From Lachnospiraceae bacterium (GTDB lineage Bacteria; Bacillota; Clostridia; Lachnospirales; Lachnospiraceae): a stretch of 41,298 bases of DNA. The position numbers and the translations under genes are program-made. Location of the stretch: contig JAFLTA010000015.1 of assembly GCA_022510685.1 (NCBI GenBank), forward strand, positions 1 through 41,298. The letters run 5' to 3'. Position 1 is the first letter of the stretch, and every line of letters starts with the position of its first letter. The notes under the pieces are model-generated. The model worked only from the letters and a program-made list of their open reading frames with translations, ran no database searches and was not told the DNA's origin. This document shows positions 33,627-41,298 of the stretch, piece after piece.

Positions 33627-35318
33627 GTGTTAGTAAACTTACATGTGAAAAACCTTGCCATCATTGACGAGGTAGAGGTGGATTTTTCGGAGCATATGAA
33701 TGTTCTCACCGGAGAGACCGGTGCCGGGAAATCCATCATTATCGGTTCGATTAATTTAGCTTTGGGAGGGAAATTTTCCGGGGATATGATACGAAACGGT
33801 GCGGAATCCGCATTGGTGGAGTTGTTGTTTTCCGTGGAAAAGCCGGAGGAAAAGCAGGCATTGGAAGCACTGGGGGTACTCCCGGAGGAGGATACCGTGC
33901 TGATATCCCGAAAACTAATGCCGAAGCGAAGTGTATGCAGAGTAAACGGTGAGACAGTGACTCAGAGTGCACTGCGGGAGATTGCCGGTGTATTGATAGA
34001 CATTCACGGGCAAAATGAGCAGCAATCCTTGCTGCATACGAGTAAACACATGCAGATTCTGGACAGATACGGACGAGAGGAACTTTCCGGGTTACTGTCA
34101 GAATTTCAGGCAGGATTTCAGGAATATCGAAAAATAGAGCAGGAATTGAATGAGAGAGAGGTTCCGGAGGAGGAAAGACTGCGGGAAATCTCTTTTCTGC
34201 AGTATGAACTGGAGGAGATTACTCAGGCGAAGCTCCGAGCCGGAGAGGAGGAGGAGCTGGAGGAGGAATATAAGCGTCTTTCTAATGCCACGGCAATTGC
34301 GGAGGAGTTAGGCGAAGTCCATCGTTTGACCTCTGCAGGAAATATGGCTGCCTCCGAGCAAATCGGGCAGGGACTCAGAGCGTTATTAAAAGTGGCGGAA
34401 TACGATGAGAAAATACAGAATTTTTCCAGCCAGCTTTCGGATATTGACAGCTTATTGACGGACTTTAACCGGGATGTTTCCACATATATGGATGACTTTG
34501 TAGTAGATCCGCAGGCACAGCAAGAGGTGGAGAAACGCCTGGACCAAATTCGCAGCATACAGGCGAAATATGGCTCTACGGTAGAGAAAGTACAGGAATA
34601 TGCTGAGCAGGTACAGGAAAAGCTGAAAAAATACGAGGAATACGATACATATCGAGAAGGCCTGTTGCAGCAACAGCAGCAGTTGCAGAGTAAATTGGAT
34701 GATCTGGCTGAAAAGGTTACAAAACTTCGCCAATCCTATGGGGCAGTGTTGGAAGAAAAAATAAAGGAAGCCTTGATTGATTTGAATTTTTTACAGGTAG
34801 AGTTTCATATTGATGTTCGTCAGTTAGAGGAGTATAGCATGCAGGGACTGGATGAAGTGGAGTTTATGATTTCCACCAATCCGGGAGAGCCTATGCGCCC
34901 CATTGGTTCAGCGGCTTCCGGCGGTGAACTCTCCCGTATTATGTTAGCGGTCAAAGCAGTTCTTGCGGAGCATGATGAAATCAGCACATTGATATTTGAT
35001 GAGATTGACGTGGGAATCAGTGGAAGAACCGCACAGAAAGTAGCAGAAAAAATGGCGTTAATCGGTGCGGGACACCAGGTGATCTGTATATCCCATCTGG
35101 CACAGATTGCAGCAATGGCAGATACCCATTATCTCATTGAGAAGAAGAATGAGCAGTCCCACACGGCGACAGATATATATCCCTTATCTGCGGAGGAGTC
35201 GGTGACGGAATTGGCGCGCATTTTAGGAGGCGCACAGATTACCGAAGCCGTCCGGGAGAGTGCGAGGGAGATGAAAGCGCTGGCAGACGAAGAAAAACAA
35301 AAATTACGGGCTATCTAG
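33627..35318 (+). CDS. recN: DNA repair protein RecN
   Basis: RecN is an SMC-like ATPase acting early in double-strand break repair. This 563-residue protein has Walker A GETGAGKS (29-36), a Gln/Glu-rich coiled-coil middle part (about 150-370), the ABC signature ASGGELSRIMLA and Walker B LIFDEIDVGISG. The GTG at 33627 is chosen because TGGAGG (33616-33621) lies 5 bases ahead and the resulting MLVNLHVKNLAIIDE fits the family's N-terminus. The ATG at 33615 has no ribosome site. Confidence 0.95.
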   Translation: MLVNLHVKNLAIIDEVEVDFSEHMNVLTGETGAGKSIIIGSINLALGGKFSGDMIRNGAESALVELLFSVEKPEEKQALEALGVLPEEDTVLISRKLMPKRSVCRVNGETVTQSALREIAGVLIDIHGQNEQQSLLHTSKHMQILDRYGREELSGLLSEFQAGFQEYRKIEQELNEREVPEEERLREISFLQYELEEITQAKLRAGEEEELEEEYKRLSNATAIAEELGEVHRLTSAGNMAASEQIGQGLRALLKVAEYDEKIQNFSSQLSDIDSLLTDFNRDVSTYMDDFVVDPQAQQEVEKRLDQIRSIQAKYGSTVEKVQEYAEQVQEKLKKYEEYDTYREGLLQQQQQLQSKLDDLAEKVTKLRQSYGAVLEEKIKEALIDLNFLQVEFHIDVRQLEEYSMQGLDEVEFMISTNPGEPMRPIGSAASGGELSRIMLAVKAVLAEHDEISTLIFDEIDVGISGRTAQKVAEKMALIGAGHQVICISHLAQIAAMADTHYLIEKKNEQSHTATDIYPLSAEESVTELARILGGAQITEAVRESAREMKALADEEKQKLRAI

Positions 35319-35375
35319 TAAATTAGTACCGTTATGCCGGCAAATTGGTGTCAGTATTCGATACATAATTTTTAC

Positions 35376-35415
35376 CGAAGAAATGCCGGGAGTTTATTCC
35401 CCCAGCATTTCTTCG
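35376..35415. terminator. Hairpin spanning the spoIVB stop codon, between recN and spoIVB
   Basis: CGAAGAAATGC (35376-35386) pairs perfectly with GCATTTCTTCG (35405-35415). The spoIVB stop (35394-35396) lies in the 18-base loop. No strong T-run follows on either strand, so bidirectional termination is plausible but unproven. Confidence 0.5.
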
Positions 35416-36695
35416 ATAAATATACCATATCCTTTTGTGGGATTATTGACAAAGACATGGGTGACAGCTCCTATCAGCTTGCCGTTTTGCAGTATGGGAC
35501 TTCCGCTCATGCCCTGTACAATACCCCCTGTTTTTTCTAACAATTCCGGGTCAGTGACACGAAGTACCAATCCTTTTTTATCTTTTGCATTGAGATGGAT
35601 TTCCTCAATTTCTATTTCATATTCTTTGACTGCACTGTCCAGTTGACAACGAATGGTTGCCTTTCCGGTTTTAATTTCCTGTTTCAGTGCCAGAGGGATT
35701 CCTTCGTTTTCACGATATTGATAGGAAGTATCAGAGACCTTTCCCGAGATTCCCCATATATTGTTGGTATAGACGCTGCCGATCTTATCGCTATCTGACA
35801 GGTGCACGCTGCCGGACAATTCTCCGGGAGAGCCTTTTTTGCCGGCAATTACCTGATTCACTGTCGCCTTGTAGAGACCACCGTCCTGTAAATTGATTAA
35901 CAGTCCGGTATCTACATCTGTGATGCCATGTCCCAGTGCGGCAAACGTACCGTCCTCCAGAACACAGGTCATCGTGCCTATGCCTTCTGTGTCTTCGCGC
36001 AGCCATACCCCCAGTTGATAAGTGCCGCCTGCAGTGCGAACAGGGTTTAGTTTAACATCAATTTTGCTGTTTCCCCGACGAATTTTTAAATGCAGTGTAT
36101 CTTTTTCGTTTTCCTGTAAAATAGCAGATACCTGTGCTATATTTTGAACGTTGGTATCGTTGATGCTGAGAAGGTAATCGCCTGCCTGTAGGATTCCTTC
36201 AGCTGGATGGTAGACAAAGCCGTCCTCTCCGCGGATGTCCGATGTGCCGAGTATCATGATACCGTCGGACTCCAGATATATGCCTACAGCATCTCCGGAG
36301 GGCATGACTTTTGTTTCCGGGATGACATCTATCTTCAGTGAGCCGCATGGAATCACCCCAAACAGTTTTAGATTCGCCTGATAACTTCCGATATTGTTGC
36401 CGGTCATCTGTACCGGATGGTCGAGATTAAAATTGCCGTTGGCTTTCTTGTCATTTTGAATGGAGACCGCATGAATGTCATCGGAGGAAAGCATTCCCTG
36501 AAAGGGAAGGTCTAAATCTAACAACTCTTTTCTGTTTTCATAGAGAATGATTTTTCCCGGGACAGAGTCAGCGGCTTGATAGAGATAATATCCCGCCATG
36601 CCGGATAACTGTAATAAAAGGATTAAAATCAAGCAAAGTCGATAGTTCTGTACTCTTTTCGGCCTTTTATGTTTATGAAATCTTTTAATACCCAT
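35394..36695 (-). CDS. spoIVB: SpoIVB serine peptidase (sporulation signalling)
   Basis: SpoIVB is made in the forespore and secreted to the intermembrane space, where it cleaves SpoIVFA to activate pro-sigma-K processing. This 433-residue protein has an N-terminal membrane anchor (LCLILILLLQLSGMAGYYLY), a PDZ domain (about 110-190, GILQAGDYLLSINDTNV), and the protease domain with AALGHGITDVDTG (His) and QGMSGSPILQNGK (Ser near residue 397). AAGGAGG ahead of ATG 36695 sets the start; the longer reading to 36731 lacks one. It is on the minus strand, convergent with recN and divergent from spo0A, whereas recN-spoIVB-spo0A is usually colinear. Confidence 0.95.
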   Translation of the reverse strand: MGIKRFHKHKRPKRVQNYRLCLILILLLQLSGMAGYYLYQAADSVPGKIILYENRKELLDLDLPFQGMLSSDDIHAVSIQNDKKANGNFNLDHPVQMTGNNIGSYQANLKLFGVIPCGSLKIDVIPETKVMPSGDAVGIYLESDGIMILGTSDIRGEDGFVYHPAEGILQAGDYLLSINDTNVQNIAQVSAILQENEKDTLHLKIRRGNSKIDVKLNPVRTAGGTYQLGVWLREDTEGIGTMTCVLEDGTFAALGHGITDVDTGLLINLQDGGLYKATVNQVIAGKKGSPGELSGSVHLSDSDKIGSVYTNNIWGISGKVSDTSYQYRENEGIPLALKQEIKTGKATIRCQLDSAVKEYEIEIEEIHLNAKDKKGLVLRVTDPELLEKTGGIVQGMSGSPILQNGKLIGAVTHVFVNNPTKGYGIFIEEMLGE

Positions 36696-37021
36696 TTTTG
36701 AATTCCTCCTTATCTTCCTTCTATTTATCATGTGCCGGAAAAGGAAATTTATCCTTAAAAATCATGATTTCGTTTCTTGTTTTGCCTAATGGCGGTGTTA
36801 TTCCGGTTGTCAAATGCTGTCATATATAGAGAAGAAAGATAAAAAAGAAACGCCTTTCAAAAAGGTTTGCAGATAGCAGTCGAAATAAGACGTATCACTT
36901 TTCTTGAGGGGGAAGTAAATTGAATTTATAATCAGTAAAACGGCAATGGTGTCAGCATACGGGCATAGCTGTTTGCCAGAAATCAATATAAGTGCACACG
37001 TATGCAGAAATGAGGGAAGAC
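36696..37021. other. Divergent intergenic region between spoIVB and spo0A
   Basis: About 326 bases carry the signals of both genes. The spo0A-side promoter is listed separately. Two sequences similar to the Spo0A box TGTCGAA occur: TGTCAAA at 36808-36814 and AGTCGAA at 36878-36884. They could mediate spo0A autoregulation, but 7-base matches are weak evidence. No clear sigma-G/F promoter for spoIVB was identified. Confidence 0.4.
36904..36932 (+). promoter_or_regulatory. Sigma-A-like promoter of spo0A
   Basis: TTGAGG (36904-36909) and consensus TATAAT (36927-36932) are 17 bases apart, predicting a start near 36939 and a leader of about 83 bases. Confidence 0.6.
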
Positions 37022-37813
37022 ATGGAGAAAGTCAAAGTGTTAGTAGTAGACGACAACCGGAGAATTGTAAGTTTGTTAAAAAATGCACTGGAACGGGAGC
37101 CGGAACTGGAAGTAGTCGGTACGGCTTCTGATGGAGAAGAAGCGTTACAGTTAATTCATCTGAAACGACCGGATGTAGTGCTGTTAGATTTGATTATGCC
37201 TAAAATTGACGGATTGGGGGTGATGGAGCGGATGCAGCGGGAAGATTTTCCGATACATCCCCAGGTAATCGTGGTGTCTGCTGTCAGTCAGGAAAATGTA
37301 ACGGAGCATGCTTTTGATTTGGGAGCAGCTTACTATATTTTAAAGCCTTTTGACACTCGTGTGGTAATGGCACGGGTCAAGTCTGTAGGGCTGACAGGAG
37401 AGCGGGGAGCAAAGGTGATTACTACGGTGTTCGAGAATAAAAACCGGCTGCAGAAAAAATCCATGGAGGCAGAAGTGACACAGACCATCCATGAAATCGG
37501 TGTGCCGGCACATATTAAAGGATACCAATATCTGCGGGACGCCATCATGATGTCTGTGAGTGATACGGAAATGTTAGGCTCCATCACGAAACGTCTGTAT
37601 CCCAATATTGCCAAAAAGCACCAGACGACCCCCAGCCGCGTGGAGCGTGCGATACGTCATGCAATTGAAGTGGCGTGGAGCAGGGGGAAAATGGATACAA
37701 TTGAAGAACTGTTTGGGTATACAGTCAGTGACAGAAAAGGAAAGCCTACGAATTCGGAGTTTATCGCTCTAATAGCAGATAAAATCCGTCTCGAATACAA
37801 GATGCACGCATAG
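37022..37813 (+). CDS. spo0A: Sporulation master regulator Spo0A
   Basis: Spo0A is the response regulator that commits the cell to sporulation when phosphorylated. This 263-residue protein has an N-terminal receiver domain with the acidic pair D10/D11, phospho-acceptor D56 in [10 protein letters not shown] and the KPFD lysine, and a C-terminal DNA-binding domain with the nearly invariant [20 protein letters not shown] recognition segment. ATG 37022 follows GAGGGAAGAC and gives the same D56 numbering as Bacillus, so the longer reading from 36992 is rejected. Next come short tandem repeats and then glgA. Confidence 0.97.
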   Translation: MEKVKVLVVDDNRRIVSLLKNALEREPELEVVGTASDGEEALQLIHLKRPDVVLLDLIMPKIDGLGVMERMQREDFPIHPQVIVVSAVSQENVTEHAFDLGAAYYILKPFDTRVVMARVKSVGLTGERGAKVITTVFENKNRLQKKSMEAEVTQTIHEIGVPAHIKGYQYLRDAIMMSVSDTEMLGSITKRLYPNIAKKHQTTPSRVERAIRHAIEVAWSRGKMDTIEELFGYTVSDRKGKPTNSEFIALIADKIRLEYKMHA

Positions 37814-37822
37814 TGGAATACA

Positions 37823-37902
37823 CATACAAGTTTTGTATACAAGTTTTGCATACAAATTTTGCATACAAAATTTTCATGTAAGATTTTCATACAAAAATTT
37901 TC
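37823..37902 (+). repeat. About six 13-14 bp tandem repeats after spo0A
   Basis: Units of the form CATACAAGTTTTG follow each other: 37823-37835, 37836-37848, 37849-37861 (13 bp each), then longer and more diverged copies at 37862-37875, 37876-37888 and 37889-37902. The array begins 10 bases after the spo0A stop and ends 43 bases before the glgA -10 element. The units are AT-rich and partly self-complementary (ACAAAATTTT). Confidence 0.8.
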
Positions 37903-37921
37903 ATAAATGTAATAAAAACAC

Positions 37922-37950
37922 TTTTCACCATTTGGGAATTAGTTTATAAT
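37922..37950 (+). promoter_or_regulatory. Sigma-A-like promoter of glgA
   Basis: TTTTCA (37922-37927) and consensus TATAAT (37945-37950) are 17 bases apart, giving a leader of roughly 110 bases before glgA. Confidence 0.55.
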
Positions 37951-38069
37951 GAATGGTAAGTGGTTATTCCTGGAAAATAATATGGGAATATCTGCCGGAA
38001 TGCCGGAAGCAGTGCTTGCCGGCAAGTAGCAAAGAAAATAAGGAATCCGAAAGACAAAGGAGGTATTCC

Positions 38070-39515
38070 ATGAAAAATGTGTTGTTTGTTGCGTCAGAGT
38101 GCGTACCATTTGTGAAAACCGGAGGATTGGCAGACGTTGTCGGTTCTCTGCCGAAGTATTTTAACAAAAAAGAGTTTGATGTACGTGTTATGGTTCCGAA
38201 ATATGCTTGCATTCCGGAGGAATGGAAGAATAAGATGGAATATGTGACACATTTCTATATTGACCTTGCTTGGAGGAAACAGTATGTAGGTGTTTTGGAG
38301 ATGGAGATGGAAGGAGTAAAATTTTATTTTATAGATAACGAATTTTATTTCGCGGGTTTCCATCCGTATGGCAATATTCATGAAGACATTGAGAAGTTTG
38401 CGTTTTTCTGTAAAGCATCTTTGTCTGCATTGCCGAGCATTGATTTCCGTCCGGACATTATTCATTGCCATGACTGGCAGACAGGTCTGATTCCGGTATA
38501 TTTGAAGGATATGTTTGCAGAGAATCCATTCTATCATGGAATCAAAACCATCATGACAATCCACAACTTAAAGTTCCAGGGTGTATGGGATTTGAAAAAA
38601 GTACAGGATATCACGGGACTTAAATCCTATTTCTTCACGTCAGATAAGTTAGAGGCATATGGAGATGCCAACTATCTAAAGGGTGGTATTGTCTATGCCG
38701 ACGTGGTTACTACTGTGAGTGATTCCTATGCAGAGGAGATTAAAATGCCGTTTTACGGAGAGCATTTGGACGGATTGATGCGCGCCCGCAGTAACTCTCT
38801 GGTAGGTATTGTAAACGGTCTGGATTATGAGGAATATGATCCGGAGCATGATCCGCTGATTTTCCAAAATTACACGATTAAAAATTTCCGCAAGGAAAAA
38901 GTGAAAAATAAACGGGGATTGCAGAAAGAGCTGGGACTGGCAGAAGACGACAAAAAATTTATGGTGGGTATCGTATCCCGCCTCACAGATCAAAAGGGTT
39001 TTGATTTGATTGACTATGTGATTGAGGAAATCTGTGCTGAGGATACCCAGTTAGTGGTACTCGGAACCGGTGAGGAGCGTTATGAAAACCTGTTCCGTCA
39101 TTTCGAATGGAAGTATCATGACAGAGTTTCTGCCAATATTTTCTATTCCAACGAGCGCTCTCATAAAATTTATGCAGCCTGCGATGCGTTCCTGATGCCG
39201 TCTCTGTTTGAGCCATGCGGTCTCAGCCAGTTGATGAGCCTGCGTTACGGTACTGTGCCAATCGTTCGTGAGACCGGTGGATTGAAGGATACCGTTGAGC
39301 CGTATAACGAATATGATGGCATAGGAACCGGATTTTCCTTTGCGAATTATAATGCTCATGAGATGCTGGATACACTCCGCTATGCAAAGGATGTGTATTA
39401 TAACCATAGGCGCGACTGGAATAAAATCATTGACAGAGGAATGGCAATGGATTTCTCATGGAATTCTTCCGCAGATAAATATGCGGATTTGTACAAGAAT
39501 ATGTGTGGGGAATAA
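38070..39515 (+). CDS. glgA: Glycogen synthase (ADP-glucose type, GT5)
   Basis: GlgA adds glucose from ADP-glucose to alpha-1,4-glucan chains. This 481-residue GT-B enzyme has the KTGGLADVVGSLPK substrate motif (16-29), IHCHDWQTGLIPVY, and the C-terminal nucleotide site with SLFEPCGLSQLMSLRYGTVP and ETGGLKDTV. ATG 38070 follows AAAGGAGG with good spacing; a reading from 37953 lacks a site. No other glycogen gene adjoins it. A strong terminator follows. Glycogen-like stores are common in clostridia before sporulation, but a link to spo0A is only positional. Confidence 0.95.
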   Translation: MKNVLFVASECVPFVKTGGLADVVGSLPKYFNKKEFDVRVMVPKYACIPEEWKNKMEYVTHFYIDLAWRKQYVGVLEMEMEGVKFYFIDNEFYFAGFHPYGNIHEDIEKFAFFCKASLSALPSIDFRPDIIHCHDWQTGLIPVYLKDMFAENPFYHGIKTIMTIHNLKFQGVWDLKKVQDITGLKSYFFTSDKLEAYGDANYLKGGIVYADVVTTVSDSYAEEIKMPFYGEHLDGLMRARSNSLVGIVNGLDYEEYDPEHDPLIFQNYTIKNFRKEKVKNKRGLQKELGLAEDDKKFMVGIVSRLTDQKGFDLIDYVIEEICAEDTQLVVLGTGEERYENLFRHFEWKYHDRVSANIFYSNERSHKIYAACDAFLMPSLFEPCGLSQLMSLRYGTVPIVRETGGLKDTVEPYNEYDGIGTGFSFANYNAHEMLDTLRYAKDVYYNHRRDWNKIIDRGMAMDFSWNSSADKYADLYKNMCGE

Positions 39516-39557
39516 ACCGTCTTCGCAAGATACATAAATACGGAAACAAGTATCAGA

Positions 39558-39589
39558 CACCGTCATCTGGACATAGATGGCGGTGTTTT
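39558..39589 (+). terminator. Rho-independent terminator after glgA
   Basis: CACCGTCATCT (39558-39568) pairs with AGATGGCGGTG (39575-39585), with one T-G wobble and a 6-base loop, followed by TTTT. Confidence 0.85.
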
Positions 39590-39618
39590 AAGTCGTAATT
39601 TTTTTAGGGGAAATCGCT

Positions 39619-40350
39619 ATGATGATACGATTGGATAAGTGGTTGTCGGAAATGACGGATGGCAGCCGTTCAGAAGTGAAAAAGTGGATAAAACAGGGAC
39701 GCGTCTCCATAGATGGTGCTGTGATTCGTGTCCCGGAGATAAAAGTAAATCCTAAGCGGGAATGTGTATATCTGGATAATGAGGCAGTGCTCTATCAAAA
39801 GTTTGTGTATTACATGCTGAACAAGCCGGCGGGAGTCGTGTCTGCAACGACTGATAAGGAGCATCAGACTGTGGTGGATTTATTGTATCCTGTTGCACGT
39901 AAAGATATTTTTCCGGTGGGACGTTTGGATATTGACACGGAAGGGCTTTTACTGCTTACCAATGACGGTGCATTGGCACATAATCTGCTTTCCCCGAGAA
40001 AACATGTGGAAAAAACATATTTAGTTCATATTGACGGTACTCTTACAGCGGAGGATAAACAATGTCTGGAGGAGGGGATGGATATTGGTGACGAAAAGCT
40101 GACTTTGCCGGCTGTGGTGGAATCTGCCGAAGATTTCGGGCTGCCTGCCGGAGAAGGGATATGCATTACTATACGGGAGGGTCGCTACCATCAGATAAAG
40201 AGAATGTTCGGGAAATTAGGAAAAACGGTTGTGTATTTGAAGAGGCTGCGTATGGGAAAACTGTGGCTGGATGAATCATTAGAGCCGGGGCAGTACAGAG
40301 AGCTTACTGCAGAGGAGCTCGAGATGCTTAAGGTACAGCAGGGTAAATAG
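39619..40350 (+). CDS. RsuA/RluB-family rRNA pseudouridine synthase
   Basis: This 243-residue enzyme converts uridine to pseudouridine in rRNA. It has an N-terminal S4 domain (IRLDKWLSEMTDGSRSEVKK) and the catalytic motif GRLDIDTEGLLLLTNDG with catalytic D104, and ends with REGRYHQIKRMFGKLG. The two leading ATG codons at 39619 and 39622 are both possible after AGGGGA. Whether the target is 16S (RsuA-like) or 23S RNA (RluB-like) cannot be told from sequence alone. Confidence 0.9.
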   Translation: MMIRLDKWLSEMTDGSRSEVKKWIKQGRVSIDGAVIRVPEIKVNPKRECVYLDNEAVLYQKFVYYMLNKPAGVVSATTDKEHQTVVDLLYPVARKDIFPVGRLDIDTEGLLLLTNDGALAHNLLSPRKHVEKTYLVHIDGTLTAEDKQCLEEGMDIGDEKLTLPAVVESAEDFGLPAGEGICITIREGRYHQIKRMFGKLGKTVVYLKRLRMGKLWLDESLEPGQYRELTAEELEMLKVQQGK

Positions 40351-40354
40351 ACAG

Positions 40355-40400
40355 TAGCCGGATGGCACCGTTATGTTAGCATAACGGTGCCATCCGGCTA
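40355..40400. terminator. Perfect 21-bp hairpin between convergent genes
   Basis: Bases 40355-40375 pair with 40380-40400 without mismatch, around a TTAG loop. It starts 5 bases after the pseudouridine synthase stop. No T-run follows, but its strength suggests a terminator acting in either direction. Confidence 0.6.
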
Positions 40401-40403
40401 ACA

Positions 40404-40443
40404 AGGGTGTCCCTAAAATTAATCATGATTTTAGGGACACCCT
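40404..40443. terminator. Perfect 16-bp hairpin, second of the pair
   Basis: AGGGTGTCCCTAAAAT (40404-40419) pairs with 40428-40443 around an 8-base loop. In the minus direction it would form after the end of the collagen gene. It lies only 3 bases from the previous hairpin. Confidence 0.6.
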
Positions 40444-40497
40444 ATTAATATTTGCAGATGAAAAGTGATACCTTTCCGTATCTCATCTGGAAAGTTC

Positions 40498-41298
40498 CTA
40501 CTGAAGCTGCATAATTACCAAATGTGCTGATGCCGGTTTGCTACCTCCCGCAAAGGGAGTGATTGTGAGTGCCGTCGAATTGCAGGCAGGATTTCTCACT
40601 GTCAGGATGGAATTGGCAGTGCATGTTGTCACAATGGCGATACCTACAATTTGGTCAGTACAAGATGCACGACCAACGACAGTATAGTCTATCTCGTCAT
40701 TATTCAGAGTCAGTACCAATTGTCCAGCTCCCGTAATACTTACTTGAAATTGTACCAGATACGTGCCAATTTGTGTTAGATTGAAAGACTCCCCGTTGAT
40801 GGAAGTAATATCAGTACCACTGTTTGCTGCTTCATTCGGAAAACATATATCGCAACCCGGTGCAACTGTGGTAGCATTATCCGGAGGCATCAGGGCATAA
40901 AAATCTGCATAGTTTGCGATTCCACCTGCCTTGCCTTTAGGTCCGACGGGACCCGTATCTCCCTTGGGACCTTTGGGTCCTGTATCTCCCTTAGGACCTT
41001 TGGGTCCCATGGGTCCTGGTTCGCCCTGACACCCCATAGGACCAGCGGGACCCGGTTCTCCTTTGGGTCCCTTAGGTCCGGTAGCCCCTGTTTTTCCCAT
41101 AGGACCAGCGGGACCCGGCTCCCCTTGGCAGCCCTTAGGACCAGTAGGACCTGTATCCCCCTTAGGACCTTTGGGACCCATGGGACCCGGCTCCCCTTGG
41201 CATCCCATAGGACCAGCGGGACCCGGCTCCCCTTGGCAGCCCATAGGACCAGTAGGACCCGTATCTCCCTTAGGACCTTTGGGACCCATGGGACCCGG
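40498..41298 (-). CDS. BclA-like collagen-repeat protein, N-terminal end outside the window
   Basis: The frame is open to the right edge, so the true start is not included and the ATG at 41289 is an internal GPM triplet. About 41 Gly-X-Y triplets are visible (GPKGPKGDTGPTGPMGCQ pattern), including four GCQ triplets whose cysteines could link chains. After the collagen part comes a globular C-terminal domain of about 140 residues (NYADFYALMPPDN, then FNLTQIGTYLVQFQVSITGA and LVLTLNNDEIDYTVVG) that resembles the TNF/C1q-like head of BclA exosporium proteins. In spore formers such proteins form hair-like outer-coat fibres. In this window it is convergent with the pseudouridine synthase gene. Confidence 0.9.
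   Translation of the reverse strand, partial: PGPMGPKGPKGDTGPTGPMGCQGEPGPAGPMGCQGEPGPMGPKGPKGDTGPTGPKGCQGEPGPAGPMGKTGATGPKGPKGEPGPAGPMGCQGEPGPMGPKGPKGDTGPKGPKGDTGPVGPKGKAGGIANYADFYALMPPDNATTVAPGCDICFPNEAANSGTDITSINGESFNLTQIGTYLVQFQVSITGAGQLVLTLNNDEIDYTVVGRASCTDQIVGIAIVTTCTANSILTVRNPACNSTALTITPFAGGSKPASAHLVIMQLQ

Noticed and set aside
36855-36890. Sigma-H promoter of spo0A (AAGGTTT ... CGAAAT)
   Set aside because: The -10 part has GAAAT rather than GAAT, and a better sigma-A-like promoter lies at 36904-36932.
37823-37902. CRISPR array after spo0A
   Set aside because: The units are 13-14 bp and directly adjacent with no spacers, and no cas gene is present.

Overview
The window looks like chromosomal DNA of a spore-forming anaerobic member of the class Clostridia, most likely family Lachnospiraceae. 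This is inferred from gene content and order: a complete spoIIIA operon, then Asp23-family gene, nusB, xseA, xseB, ispA, dxs, tlyA, nadK, argR, and further on recN, spoIVB and spo0A. Strong AGGAGG ribosome sites and many GTG/TTG starts fit the same group. No rRNA, tRNA, CRISPR array, transposase or phage structural gene was seen.

Layout. (1) Positions 1-15,200 are an accessory-looking region: a DUF4116-repeat protein cut by the left edge, a NUDIX/NrtR-like protein, a WYL-domain regulator on the minus strand, a CbxX/CfqX-type AAA+ ATPase followed at once by a ClpP-type protease, a small possibly broken ORF, a short AddB-like nuclease and AddA-like helicase-nuclease, and a three-gene set made of a protein with an N-terminal FETNSSxxHS motif, a radical SAM enzyme and an unrecognised protein. 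(2) Positions 15,200-20,520 hold spoIIIAA-AH behind a good sigma-E-like promoter. (3) Positions 20,700-29,016 hold housekeeping genes for transcription antitermination, exonuclease VII, isoprenoid precursors, rRNA methylation, NADP synthesis, arginine regulation and a YebC protein. (4) Positions 29,100-37,813 hold a 1444-residue secreted Ig-like (BIG2) repeat protein, recN, spoIVB (inverted relative to its neighbours) and spo0A. (5) Positions 37,814-41,298 hold a short tandem repeat, glgA, an RsuA-family pseudouridine synthase, two very strong hairpins and the C-terminal part of a BclA-like collagen protein.

The main candidate for something undescribed lies in region 1. A palindrome GGACA-N4-TGTCC occurs three times: upstream of the AAA+/ClpP pair, just after clpP ahead of the AddB/AddA pair, and upstream of the FETNSS/radical SAM set. 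At the first and third sites the palindrome centre lies 41.5 bases before the start predicted from a -10-like hexamer, which is the classic spacing for an activator touching RNA polymerase. The simplest reading is that the neighbouring WYL protein controls a local regulon combining an unfoldase-protease pair, a DNA-end-processing helicase-nuclease and a radical SAM module. That is inference. The palindromes, the gene order and the protein motifs are seen directly.
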